From positions 186,001 through 250,000 of the forward strand of contig JAGDYZ010000008.1 in assembly GCA_049116335.1 (NCBI GenBank): a DNA stretch of 64,000 nt. Direction: 5' to 3'. Made by a program: the position numbers and the translations under genes. The notes beneath the pieces are model-generated. The model had not been told where the DNA came from. It was given only the letters and a program-made list of their open reading frames with translations, and did no database searches. Below are positions 51,377 through 58,631 of this stretch, one piece after another (within the stretch, counting starts at the first letter, position 1; every line of letters starts with the position of its first letter). The DNA comes from CANMIH01 sp049116335 (GTDB taxonomy: Bacteria; Pseudomonadota; Alphaproteobacteria; Rhodobacterales; Rhodobacteraceae).

Positions 51377-51398
51377 CAAAGTGTTCATGAACACTTTG
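51377..51398. repeat. 22-base perfect palindrome
   Basis: Half-site CAAAGTGTTCA followed at once by its exact complement, with a TTCATGAA centre. It lies in the gene-free stretch between the CPT pseudogene and the yceI terminator. The same centre occurs in the palindrome at 51449. Confidence 0.8.
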
Positions 51399-51448
51399 AT
51401 CTTCACGAGGACAGCTGACAGGCTGTCCAGCGCGTTTGCGCGCTCTTG

Positions 51449-51468
51449 CGATTTTTCATGAAAAATCG
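51449..51468. repeat. Palindrome with TTTTTCATGAAAAA core
   Basis: CGATTTTTCATGAAAAATCG, a perfect 20-base palindrome just downstream of the yceI terminator. Its shape (CGA, T-run, C, centre, G, A-run, TCG) resembles the two elements upstream of fabG. Confidence 0.8.
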
Positions 51469-51475
51469 AAGCGCA

Positions 51476-51506
51476 CAAAAAACCCCGGGTCTGTCCAGAC
51501 CCGGGG
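51476..51506 (-). terminator. Rho-independent terminator of yceI
   Basis: Eleven-base perfect stem CCCCGGGTCTG / CAGACCCGGGG with a two-base gap; on the minus strand seven T or more follow. It lies 26 bases after the yceI stop. Confidence 0.92.
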
Positions 51507-51531
51507 CAGGTTCATCGCGATTTTGTTAAAA

Positions 51532-52113
51532 TCACTCGGCTTTCATCGCCTCGATCGAGATCTTCACGTCCAGCTCGTCGCTGACGAAGGGCGCAAAGTT
51601 GCCGACGTTGTAATCCGACCGCAGGATGGTGGTGGTGGCGTCAAAACCCAGCCAGGGCTTTTTGGCCATCGGGTGCTCGCCCTGCTGATTCAGTTTTGCG
51701 TCCAGAACCACCGATTTGGTCACATCATTGATGGTCAGGTCACCGGTGATCAGCGCGGTGGTCTCGCCGGTCACTTCGATGCCGGTCGAGGTGAAGCTGA
51801 TGGTCTCATCGCCAGTTGCGCCAAAGAAATCTTCTGCCATGAAATGGTTAAAGCGGGCTTCCCAACCGGTGAACAGGGTGCTCAGCGGAAACTCAACCTG
51901 AACCGACGAGGCCGCCGGGTTTTCGCTGTCAAACGAGATGGTGCCTTCAAAGCCAGAGAACATGTTGTATGTCGTCGAATAGCCCAGGTGGTTATAGCTG
52001 AACAGGATCTGGCTGTGGCTGGCGTCCAGCACATAGTTGTCAGCCGCCATTGCGGTGGTTGCTGCGGTCATTGGCAGAGCGGCGAGTGCCGCGGCAAAGA
52101 ACATGGATTTCAT
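51532..52113 (-). CDS. YceI family periplasmic protein
   Basis: Secreted lipocalin-like protein of 193 residues with a signal peptide (cleavage near TTAMAADN). The mature part begins NYVLDASHSQILFSYNHLGY, the YceI signature, followed by MFSGFEGTISFDSENPAASS and later TTALITGDLTINDVTKSVVL. YceI proteins bind polyisoprenoid-like lipids. A YceI domain is also fused to cytochrome b561 about 1 kb away on the other strand, which suggests both act in the same quinone or lipid process. Own terminator. Confidence 0.93.
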   Translation of the reverse strand: MKSMFFAAALAALPMTAATTAMAADNYVLDASHSQILFSYNHLGYSTTYNMFSGFEGTISFDSENPAASSVQVEFPLSTLFTGWEARFNHFMAEDFFGATGDETISFTSTGIEVTGETTALITGDLTINDVTKSVVLDAKLNQQGEHPMAKKPWLGFDATTTILRSDYNVGNFAPFVSDELDVKISIEAMKAE

Positions 52114-52205
52114 CGGTTTAGCCTTTGTGAGGTGTGTGTCTGTGATGGGCTACATCTCACCTCAAACGGCGATTCACTCAATTCGCACAAATCCCACAGG
52201 CTCGG

Positions 52206-52250
52206 TGCGCAAATTCACACACGAAAGCGTGAGCTCGGCAAATTTGCGCG
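52206..52250. repeat. Imperfect inverted repeat upstream of yceI
   Basis: Arms TGCGCAAATT (52206-52215) and AATTTGCGCG (52241-52250) around a centre that holds a smaller ACGAAAGCGT hairpin. It lies about 95 bases upstream of the yceI start, in a 311-base stretch without genes that otherwise holds only the terminator at 52372. Confidence 0.6.
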
Positions 52251-52371
52251 CAATTCAATTTAGGCGCGCAAAATCTCGCTGTCTCAGCGCCCTCATTGCA
52301 CGCCAGACCACCAAATCCGCGATTGAGTGGTTGGGGCCGCCGCGTCGCGCCCCTATCTCTTTGCCCCACAC

Positions 52372-52397
52372 AAAAAAAACGCCAGCAGAGGCTGGCG
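52372..52397 (-). terminator. Rho-independent terminator of the small membrane protein gene
   Basis: Seven-base stem CGCCAGC / GCTGGCG with an AGAG loop; eight T follow on the minus strand. It ends 28 bases after the stop codon at 52425. Confidence 0.88.
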
Positions 52398-52424
52398 CTT
52401 TTCTATCTCAATAAACGGTCGATC

Positions 52425-52622
52425 TCAGCGGTGGCTGCGCCCCAGCGCCAGCAGGCTTAGCCCCATCAGGCCCATCACAAGCGTCACACCCAGTTTGATC
52501 AGCCCCTGAACGGGATCGCCGGCCAGCGACCCGGGGACGAACCAAAGACCCAAGGCCGCCACCGCAAGGGCCACGCCCATCACATATTGCAGGGCTTTTG
52601 TCATTACACTCGACTGGGTCAT
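52425..52622 (-). CDS. Small two-helix membrane protein
   Basis: Protein of 65 residues with two hydrophobic segments (ALQYVMGVALAVAALGLWFV and LIKLGVTLVMGLMGLSLLAL) joined by a short PGSLAGDPVQG loop. I chose the ATG at 52622 (MTQSSVMTKALQ) because GGAGAG stands 4 bases before it; an ATG at 52646 is an alternative. A clear terminator supports it as a real transcript. I do not recognise a family. Confidence 0.68.
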   Translation of the reverse strand: MTQSSVMTKALQYVMGVALAVAALGLWFVPGSLAGDPVQGLIKLGVTLVMGLMGLSLLALGRSHR

Positions 52623-52767
52623 GGTACTCTCCACTCTGGCGGTCATATGCTTGGGTTCCGCCAATTTGATTGCTCATTCAGGTTGCATTAACCATGTCGG
52701 CAGATCAGGGCAGGAATGCGGCACATCCGTGAAATTGCTGTGCCAAAAGCCCGACGCCCCGCGCCCC

Positions 52768-52795
52768 TTGCATTATGGGCCAACCCGTGTATACG
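52768..52795 (+). promoter_or_regulatory. Probable promoter of the rpsF operon
   Basis: TTGCAT (52768-52773) and TATACG (52790-52795) with a 16-base spacer resemble a sigma-70-type promoter and lie 104 bases before rpsF, just ahead of the structured leader. Confidence 0.5.
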
Positions 52796-52802
52796 AGGCG
52801 CT

Positions 52803-52853
52803 CCTTCCGCAGATTTTTTGAACTGCGCAGCTCTCGTGGGCCGGGGCGGAAGG
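52803..52853 (+). promoter_or_regulatory. Structured leader of rpsF, candidate S6:S18-binding element
   Basis: A perfect 8-base stem CCTTCCGC (52803-52810) / GCGGAAGG (52846-52853) encloses 35 bases containing AACTGCGCAGCTC, itself able to fold, and GGGCCGGGG. In many bacteria the S6:S18 complex binds a CCG-bearing hairpin in the rpsF leader and represses its own operon. Position and the CCG fit, but I cannot align it to the motif here. Confidence 0.42.
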
Positions 52854-52899
52854 TTACACCCGACCCTTTGAAATGCGCCCATTGTGAATCGGAGAACTC

Positions 52900-53262
52900 A
52901 TGCCCCTGTATGAGCATGTTTTCATTTCGCGTCAGGACCTGTCCAACGCGCAGGCCGAAGGCCTCGTCGAACACTTCGGCACCGTACTTGCAGACAACGG
53001 CGGCAAAGTCGTTGAGTCAGAGTACTGGGGCGTGAAGACCATGGCCTACAAGATCAACAAAAACCGCAAAGGCCACTTCGCCTTCCTGAAGACCGACGCA
53101 CCGTCGGCCGCCGTTCAGGAAATGGAACGCCTGATGCGTCTGCATGACGACGTGATGCGTATTCTGACCATCAAGGTCGACGCCCACGAAGACGGCCCTT
53201 CGGTCCAGATGCAGAAAAAAGACGAACGCGGCGATCGCCGTGAGCGTCGCGATCGTTCGTAA
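52900..53262 (+). CDS. rpsF: 30S ribosomal protein S6
   Basis: Binds 16S rRNA with S18 on the 30S platform. 120 residues. PLYEHVFISRQDLSNAQAEG, ESEYWGVKTMAYKINKNRKG and MRLHDDVMRILTIKVDAHED are characteristic. The C-terminal tail (KKDERGDRRERRDRS) is charged and flexible, as in other alphaproteobacteria. GGAG lies upstream of the ATG. First gene of rpsF-rpsR-rplI, 11 bases before rpsR. Confidence 0.97.
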   Translation: MPLYEHVFISRQDLSNAQAEGLVEHFGTVLADNGGKVVESEYWGVKTMAYKINKNRKGHFAFLKTDAPSAAVQEMERLMRLHDDVMRILTIKVDAHEDGPSVQMQKKDERGDRRERRDRS

Positions 53263-53273
53263 GGAGTTAAACC

Positions 53274-53501
53274 ATGGCTGCAAAACCATTTTTCCGCCGT
53301 CGTAAGGTTTGCCCCTTCTCGGGCGAGAACGCACCGAAAATCGACTACAAAGACACCCGTCTTCTGCAGCGCTACATCTCTGAGCGCGGCAAGATTGTGC
53401 CTTCGCGTATCACCGCAGTCTCGGCCAAGAAACAGCGTGAACTGGCTCGTGCCATCAAACGCGCTCGCTTCCTCGCCCTGCTGCCCTACGCCGTGAAATA
53501 A
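53274..53501 (+). CDS. rpsR: 30S ribosomal protein S18
   Basis: Partner of S6 on the 30S platform, 75 residues, highly basic. KPFFRRRKVCPFSGENAPKI, DYKDTRLLQRYISERGKIVP and QRELARAIKRARFLALLPY are diagnostic. A strong AAGGAG lies 8 bases before the ATG. One cysteine only (CPFSG), so no zinc-ribbon form. Twelve bases precede rplI. Confidence 0.97.
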   Translation: MAAKPFFRRRKVCPFSGENAPKIDYKDTRLLQRYISERGKIVPSRITAVSAKKQRELARAIKRARFLALLPYAVK

Positions 53502-53513
53502 GGAGAGACTGAT

Positions 53514-54119
53514 ATGCAAGTTATCCTTCTGGAACGTGTGGCCAAGCTTGGTCAGATGGGCGACGTCGTAGACGTTAAAGCCGGTTACGCACGCAACTAC
53601 CTGCTGCTGCAGGGCAAGGCGTTGACCGCTTCGAAAGAAAACCTGGCCCAGTTTGACGCGCAGAAAGCTCAGCTTGAAGCACGCAATCTGGAAACCAAGA
53701 CAGAAGCTGAAGATCTGGGCGCACGCCTGGACGGCCAGCAGTTCGTGGTGATTCGTCAGGCATCCGACGGCGGCAACCTCTACGGTTCGGTGACCACTCG
53801 TGACGCAGCAGATGTTGCGGCCGAAGGTGGTTTCTCGATCGACCGTAAACAGGTTGTTATCCGTGACCCGATCAAGGTTCTCGGCCTGCACACCGTTGAC
53901 GTTGTTCTGCACCCCGAAGTGATCGTCAGCATCAAGCTGAACGTTGCACGTTCGGCGGAAGAAGCTGAGCTTCAGGCAACTGGTAAATCGATCCAGGAAC
54001 TGGCGGCTGAAGAAGAAGCGCAAGCTGAATTCGAAGTGTCGCAGTTGTTTGACGATATCGGCTCGGCCGCATCCGACGACGACGACGCGCCCGCAGCGGA
54101 AGCTTCGGACGACGAATAA
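53514..54119 (+). CDS. rplI: 50S ribosomal protein L9
   Basis: Two-domain protein at the base of the L1 stalk, 201 residues, longer than the roughly 150 of E. coli. The N-terminal MQVILLERVAKLGQMGDVVD and YARNYLLLQGKALTASKEN are typical, followed by the long connecting helix and the C-terminal rRNA-binding domain (DRKQVVIRDPIKVLGLHTVD). The extra C-terminus is an acidic extension (EEEAQAEFEVSQLFDDIGSA then DDDDAPAAEASDDE), common in this order. A terminator follows. Confidence 0.97.
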   Translation: MQVILLERVAKLGQMGDVVDVKAGYARNYLLLQGKALTASKENLAQFDAQKAQLEARNLETKTEAEDLGARLDGQQFVVIRQASDGGNLYGSVTTRDAADVAAEGGFSIDRKQVVIRDPIKVLGLHTVDVVLHPEVIVSIKLNVARSAEEAELQATGKSIQELAAEEEAQAEFEVSQLFDDIGSAASDDDDAPAAEASDDE

Positions 54120-54142
54120 TCTAACCTTCCAAGGTTGGACCG

Positions 54143-54174
54143 AAACCGCGCGGGGCAACTCGCGCGGTTTTTTT
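54143..54174 (+). terminator. Rho-independent terminator of rpsF-rpsR-rplI
   Basis: Ten-base perfect stem AAACCGCGCG / CGCGCGGTTT with an 8-base loop, and seven T in a row ending the element, 23 bases after the rplI stop. Confidence 0.93.
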
Positions 54175-54379
54175 GTACCTGGTCGGTGCGTGCGGCGCTG
54201 CCCCTCTTCGCCCCGATCTCGCGTTTTCAACGCGATGCAGGCGGTCGACACAATCCCAGCCCTATATCCATTCATTTTTGTCTAGATGCCCTGCACATCC
54301 GGGCAATGTTGTGATCCGTCGAGACGCGATAGATCTGCCGAAGAAGAAAAACACCGTATGATTTTCGAGGAGCGGTTTC

Positions 54380-54748
54380 GTGGAAAACGTAAAACTGATT
54401 TGTTTAACTGGATTGATCATTTTGGGTGCCTGCACAGCCCCCATGGAGCGCCGCTATACCGTGGATGGGCCGCGCAATGCGATGTTCGCAACGGACCTGA
54501 GCCAATGCAAAACGCTTGCGAACAGCTATCGCTCAGAGGCACCAACCCAAGGCGCAATGGTCGGCGCCGCCAGTGGTGCGGTCTTTGGGGCACTGGACAA
54601 CGAAGACGATCGCGGAGACGGGGCTTTGGTCGGGGCCGCAATTGGTGCGGTGGCCGGTGTTGCTGCCGCCCAGGATGAGCGTCGTGACGAACAACGAAAC
54701 GTGGTGATCCGCTGCATGCAGAACCGCGGTCACGCGATCGTCGGATAA
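54380..54748 (+). CDS. Glycine-zipper lipoprotein
   Basis: Predicted lipoprotein of 122 residues. A GTG start at 54380 has GAGGAG 6 bases upstream. The lipobox is LIILGAC (Cys about residue 18). Then SQCKTLANSYRSEAPTQG leads to two Gly-zipper hydrophobic runs (GAMVGAASGAVFGAL and GALVGAAIGAVAGVAAAQ), followed by VVIRCMQNRGHAIVG. Such zippers insert into membranes in the outer-membrane lipoprotein families. The Cys-zipper-Cys plan is shared with the lipoprotein inside the GTA cluster at 12219. Confidence 0.82.
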   Translation: MENVKLICLTGLIILGACTAPMERRYTVDGPRNAMFATDLSQCKTLANSYRSEAPTQGAMVGAASGAVFGALDNEDDRGDGALVGAAIGAVAGVAAAQDERRDEQRNVVIRCMQNRGHAIVG

Positions 54749-54774
54749 ATACCCGGCCTCTTCCAAGCGGGATG

Positions 54775-56016
54775 TTAGGAAAGCGGTTGTTCTTCGGAAC
54801 GACCGCTTTCTTGTTTTTGGGTCCGCCAGACCCCAAACCCCGCCAATGCCGATGCACTAAGAATGGCGAGGGCAATTGCCGGTGCCTGGCTCGGAAAATC
54901 AACCCCAGCGTCGATCAGCGTACCGCTGATCCCAGGCCCCAGAGCCGAAGCCAGAACCATCACCGCGCTGCCCAGCGATTTGATCGCGCCAAGATGCCCC
55001 GTGCCATAGAACTCGGCCCAGAAAGCGCCAAAGACCGTTGCAGCGCCACCTGTCATCAGAGCGAAGAGGACAAAGACCAGAGCCAGCCCCTGCGCGCTGT
55101 CCACGCCTGAAAGCACCCAGAACCCGAGCGCAAAGGGCAGTTGAAACAGCGGCAGCAGGCGCAGGCTGCCAAAGCGGTCAATTGCCCAGCCATAGCTCAT
55201 CATCGCAACCAGCCCGGTGACCGTGTAGAGCGGCACAAGCGCCACAAATTCGGCATGTGTCCAGCCGCGCACCTCGGACATATGCACCTGCTGAAAGTAA
55301 AATGCGGTGCCAAAACAGGGGGGCATCATAAGATAGGGCAGCAACATCCAAAACAGCGGATGGCGCAGCATGTCGGCGCGTCGCCAATGCCGCCCGCCCA
55401 TGCCTGTGCTGCTTTCCTGCGTGGCCAGAGACTGGGGCGTACGCTCTTCTTTGAGCAGCCACATCAGCACTGGGATCAGCAGGAGAAGCACAAGCGCGCC
55501 CGCCACCCAGACACCGCGCCATTGCATCCAGCCCAGTGCCGCCACAACGATCATCGGCAAAAGCGCCTCCCCCACAGAAAACCCCATGGTGGCCACAGCA
55601 AGCGCCTTGCCCCGCGCCCGTGCAAACCAGCGCGCCATCGCAACTTGTGCCACATGACTGGCCATGCCCTGCCCAAAAAAGCGCAACAGAAAGATCACGA
55701 CCGGCACAGCCCAGACCGCGTGATTGCCTGCCATCAGCAGACAGGCCAGTGCGAGGCCGATCAGGACACACGGGCCAAGGACACGGACACGCAACCGGTC
55801 ACTGAGCATCCCGGCCCAGACCATCACAACCGCAGAGGCAAGCGTTCCAATTGCATAAAGACTGCCCCAGCCACCATGGCTCAGACCAAACTCAGATCGG
55901 ATTTCCCCGGCAAAGATTGAGATGAAAAAGGTTTGCCCAAACGAGGACAGAAACATCATCATCGCGCCTACGCTGAGCCAACGGGCGTTTTGATGCAGAA
56001 ATGTCAGGCTGGTCAT
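54775..56016 (-). CDS. MFS transporter
   Basis: Major facilitator superfamily protein of 413 residues with about twelve transmembrane segments, from MTSLTFLHQNARWLSVGAMM at 56016. The loop between helices 2 and 3 carries AGMLSDRLRVRVLGP, the MFS motif A region, and helices 4-5 follow with FGQGMASHVAQVAMARWFAR. The central loop contains LLKEERTPQSLATQ. The monocarboxylate/OFA-like group is the nearest type by build, but no substrate can be named. The last residues overlap the terminator of the convergent lipoprotein gene. Confidence 0.88.
   Translation of the reverse strand: MTSLTFLHQNARWLSVGAMMMFLSSFGQTFFISIFAGEIRSEFGLSHGGWGSLYAIGTLASAVVMVWAGMLSDRLRVRVLGPCVLIGLALACLLMAGNHAVWAVPVVIFLLRFFGQGMASHVAQVAMARWFARARGKALAVATMGFSVGEALLPMIVVAALGWMQWRGVWVAGALVLLLLIPVLMWLLKEERTPQSLATQESSTGMGGRHWRRADMLRHPLFWMLLPYLMMPPCFGTAFYFQQVHMSEVRGWTHAEFVALVPLYTVTGLVAMMSYGWAIDRFGSLRLLPLFQLPFALGFWVLSGVDSAQGLALVFVLFALMTGGAATVFGAFWAEFYGTGHLGAIKSLGSAVMVLASALGPGISGTLIDAGVDFPSQAPAIALAILSASALAGFGVWRTQKQESGRSEEQPLS
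54780..54815 (+). terminator. Hairpin terminator after the glycine-zipper lipoprotein gene
   Basis: Stem AAAGCGGTTGTTC / GAACGACCGCTTT with one mismatch and a stable TTCG loop, followed by CTTGTTTTT. It lies inside the last codons of the convergent MFS gene, so one sequence ends one transcript and encodes the end of a protein. Confidence 0.75.
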
Positions 56017-56144
56017 GCACGTCTCCAATACCGCGCACCCTGCCCGTCACAGGACGGAAATGGAAGAGTAACTCTGCAACTTCATACAGGAGACAATACA
56101 CCTGGCGTCCGGGTGCTTGACCCTTTTCTTATGACAGCAGAGTT

Positions 56145-56315
56145 TTAAATGTCTGAGATCCACTCATCGACCCAGCATATAAAACCGCCCATGGAATTGG
56201 GGCCATAGGCATCGAAGTTGTTTTCAGAAGAACACCATTTGGCATTCTGATAATTGCCAAAATTTGAGCACTCAAATATGTGCGGCGCGGGGCAAGACCC
56301 TAATAAACCTCGCCC
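56145..56315 (-). other. Start-less open frame with conserved-looking Cys/Trp-rich peptide
   Basis: Between the MFS start and the lipoprotein at 56324 lies a 56-codon open frame closed by TAG upstream and TAA at 56145. It reads CSNFGNYQNAKWCSSENNFD then AYGPNSMGGFICWVDEWISD, with four Cys and two Trp in a compact secreted-domain style. No ATG, GTG or TTG opens it before its last third. It may be the remnant of a gene whose 5' part was lost or shifted. Confidence 0.35.
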
Positions 56316-56323
56316 CTAATAAA

Positions 56324-56638
56324 TTACAGGTCGCCGTCAGCGAAACCACCGCCACCGCCACTACCGCTCGCTAGGGCAACGGCCGCAATGACGAAGACAG
56401 TCGTCGCGATTAATTTGGAATAGGTCACCGAACCTTCTTGACGCAGCCCTGAATGCCTCGCGACCTTGCATACTTGAACACCATCTTTGCGCGTTTCCAA
56501 TTTGCCACCTCTGTCTACGCAACTTTCCAGCGTCAGCGTCTGTTGAGATAGCGTTTCTTCTTCTTCAATATACGTTGCACATGCAGTCAGCGACAGCACC
56601 ATCAAACCGGTCACCACCGATTTAAAAAGACTTCTCAT
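56324..56638 (-). CDS. Small lipoprotein
   Basis: Predicted lipoprotein of 104 residues from MRSLFKSVVTGLMVLSLTAC at 56638; the lipobox is LTAC. The mature part has a Cys pair (LESCVDRGGKLETRKDGVQV then CKVARHSGLRQ) and a C-terminal hydrophobic helix (LIATTVFVIAAVALASG) ending in a Gly run and GFADGDL. The frame extends back to 56674 without a better start. Nothing in it is recognisable as a named family. The base composition around it is A+T-richer than the neighbours. Confidence 0.68.
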   Translation of the reverse strand: MRSLFKSVVTGLMVLSLTACATYIEEEETLSQQTLTLESCVDRGGKLETRKDGVQVCKVARHSGLRQEGSVTYSKLIATTVFVIAAVALASGSGGGGGFADGDL

Positions 56639-56979
56639 TTGTTCGACCCATTTTTTCAAAATATCTGAAAACACCCAAACCGCTGAACAATACTCACGCA
56701 GGACATATCCTGCCTACGCGATCAAACCTGATTGCACTAAGAAACGGTTTTAAATACGAAAATTGGCATCAAAATTCCACGGTACAGCCGTACAGGATCA
56801 CTAGACGGGGAACTGATCAATCCACGAAAGTCGTGTGTTTTTCCCTGATTTCGGTGGTCCAACGCGGCCACGGCAGGGTCTGAAATAGGGACAAGGCACA
56901 TCAAACGACACAGGCGTTAGACGTTGACGTGCACGCAAAATCTAGCGGAGAAATGGGGCTTCATATTTCACCACAAAAG
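56639..56979. other. Gene-free stretch upstream of the small lipoprotein
   Basis: About 340 bases between the lipoprotein start and the tig terminator. I see no convincing gene on either strand, no tRNA and no repeat longer than a few bases. The part nearest 56640-56760 is A+T-rich and should contain the lipoprotein promoter. Confidence 0.5.
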
Positions 56980-57007
56980 AAAAAGGCGGCCCCTAAGGAC
57001 CGCCTTT
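56980..57007 (-). terminator. Rho-independent terminator of tig
   Basis: Stem AAAGGCGG (56982-56989) / CCGCCTTT (57000-57007) with further GG/CC pairing inside; on the minus strand the last T of the stem run on into TTTTC. It lies 38 bases after the tig stop. Confidence 0.8.
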
Positions 57008-57045
57008 GAATATCTGTACATGGCAGCGAAGGCTGCGGAGGAAGA

Positions 57046-58377
57046 TTACTCTTCGTCCAGTGCCTCAACAGCTTTCTGCAGGTCGTCTTTCGAGATTTCT
57101 TTCTCGGAGACTTTTGCGCCTTCTGCGATATGGTCGATGACCTTATCTTCAAAGATAGGCGCGCGCAGCTGCTGCTGCATCTGAGCGTTCTGGCGCACGA
57201 AGTCAAAGAACTGACGCTCTTGACCCGGGTACTGACGTGCCTGGTTCATGATCGCCTGAGTCATCTCGGCCTCGGAGACCTCAACTTCGGCTTTCTGACC
57301 CAGTTCTGCCAGCAGCAGGCCTAGACGCACGCGGCGCTCGGCCAGCTTGTTGTGCTCGTCGGTGGGCTCAACCTTCTCGTGGTCGTGGCCTTCAACTTCT
57401 GGGTTTTCTTCGTGCCACAGCTGATGCGCGATCTGATCGGCTTCTGCTTTGACCAGCGACGGCGGCAGGTCGAAGTTGACCAGCTCGTCCAGCTTGTCCA
57501 GAAGGCCACGCTTCATCACCTGACGTGCGGCACCGGCATATTCGGCTTCCAGACGCTCGGAGATCTGAGCTTTCAGACCCGCAAGATCTTCTGCGCCAAA
57601 TTTGGTGGCCAGCTCGTCGGTCAGCTCAGCGGCTTTCGCAGCTTTAACGGCTTTTACCTTGCACTCAAAGACAGCGTCTTTGCCGGCGAGGTTCTCGGCG
57701 CCATATTCCTCAGGGAATTTGACTTCGACGTTTTTCTCGTCGCCAACTTTAACGCCAACCAGCTGCTCTTCGAAGCCCGGGATGAACGAACCCGAACCCA
57801 GTGTCAGAGGATAGTCTTCAGCCGCGCCGCCTTCAAAGGCTTCGCCGTCTACTTTGCCCAGGAAGTCGATGACAACCTGGTCACCATCTTCCGATGCTGC
57901 GCCTTCGTCACGATCTTCAAACTCTTTGGCGGTTTCGGCCAGCGAGTTCAGAGCTTCTTCAACCGACTCGTCGTCTGCTTTGACAACCAGCTTTTCGATC
58001 TCAACACCCGACAGATCAACTTCCGGAATCTCCGGCAGTTTTTCATAGGACATGTCGACCTGAACGTCGTCGCCTTCTTTCCAGTCTTCGTTGGTCATTT
58101 TGACCTCAGGCTGGAGCGCAGGGCGGTCGCCGCTGTCTTCGAAGTGTTTGTTCATGGCGCCGTCGATGACTTCCTGCATCGACTCACCCAGCAGACGCTG
58201 ACCAAACTGCTTTTTCAGCAGCGGCATCGGCACTTTGCCTTTGCGGAAACCCTTCAGCTCTACTTCTGGCTGGGCTTCTTTCAGCTTGGCGTTTACTTTT
58301 TCGTCCAGCTCGGCAGCAGAGACGGTGATCGAGTAACCGCGCTTCAGGCCTTCATTGAGGGTCTCGGTGACCTGCAT
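57046..58377 (-). CDS. tig: Trigger factor chaperone
   Basis: Ribosome-bound chaperone and peptidylprolyl isomerase, 443 residues from MQVTETLNEGLKRGYSITVS at 58377 (the frame continues to 58488 without support). The ribosome-binding loop is in ELKGFRKGKVPMPLLKKQFG. The FKBP-type domain spans about residues 165-250 (DQVVIDFLGKVDGEAFEGGA, IPGFEEQLVGVKVG). The C-terminal chaperone arms end KEISKDDLQKAVEALDEE. It is a single-gene unit with a terminator; clpP is not adjacent. Confidence 0.97.
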   Translation of the reverse strand: MQVTETLNEGLKRGYSITVSAAELDEKVNAKLKEAQPEVELKGFRKGKVPMPLLKKQFGQRLLGESMQEVIDGAMNKHFEDSGDRPALQPEVKMTNEDWKEGDDVQVDMSYEKLPEIPEVDLSGVEIEKLVVKADDESVEEALNSLAETAKEFEDRDEGAASEDGDQVVIDFLGKVDGEAFEGGAAEDYPLTLGSGSFIPGFEEQLVGVKVGDEKNVEVKFPEEYGAENLAGKDAVFECKVKAVKAAKAAELTDELATKFGAEDLAGLKAQISERLEAEYAGAARQVMKRGLLDKLDELVNFDLPPSLVKAEADQIAHQLWHEENPEVEGHDHEKVEPTDEHNKLAERRVRLGLLLAELGQKAEVEVSEAEMTQAIMNQARQYPGQERQFFDFVRQNAQMQQQLRAPIFEDKVIDHIAEGAKVSEKEISKDDLQKAVEALDEE

Positions 58378-58631
58378 CTTATTCCTCATCCGCTTGGGCA
58401 CGCACCTAGGATAGGCTGGCGCCGCGTGTAAAATCTGCGCTCTTCTATGCGTGAGTGCGGGCCCGTGCAAGGAGTTTCCTGCGTTCAAGCGCCTCTTGGC
58501 GTCAGATTGCGGACCTTATGGGAGAATTCCGGGCCAATTTCCGCGCGAATGCGGGTTTGTCTAAAAGCAAGACTCCTAACGTGCGAGGTGTCCTTTACTT
58601 CAGCAAACCAATTTCAGCGCAGTCCCACCGA

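Noticed and set aside
53115..54275. 386-codon minus-strand frame
   Set aside because: Antisense to rpsF-rpsR-rplI, which are certain genes; Cys/Phe/Arg-rich shadow.
57352..58431. 359-codon plus-strand frame
   Set aside because: Antisense to tig; Phe/Val-rich translation of acidic trigger-factor codons.
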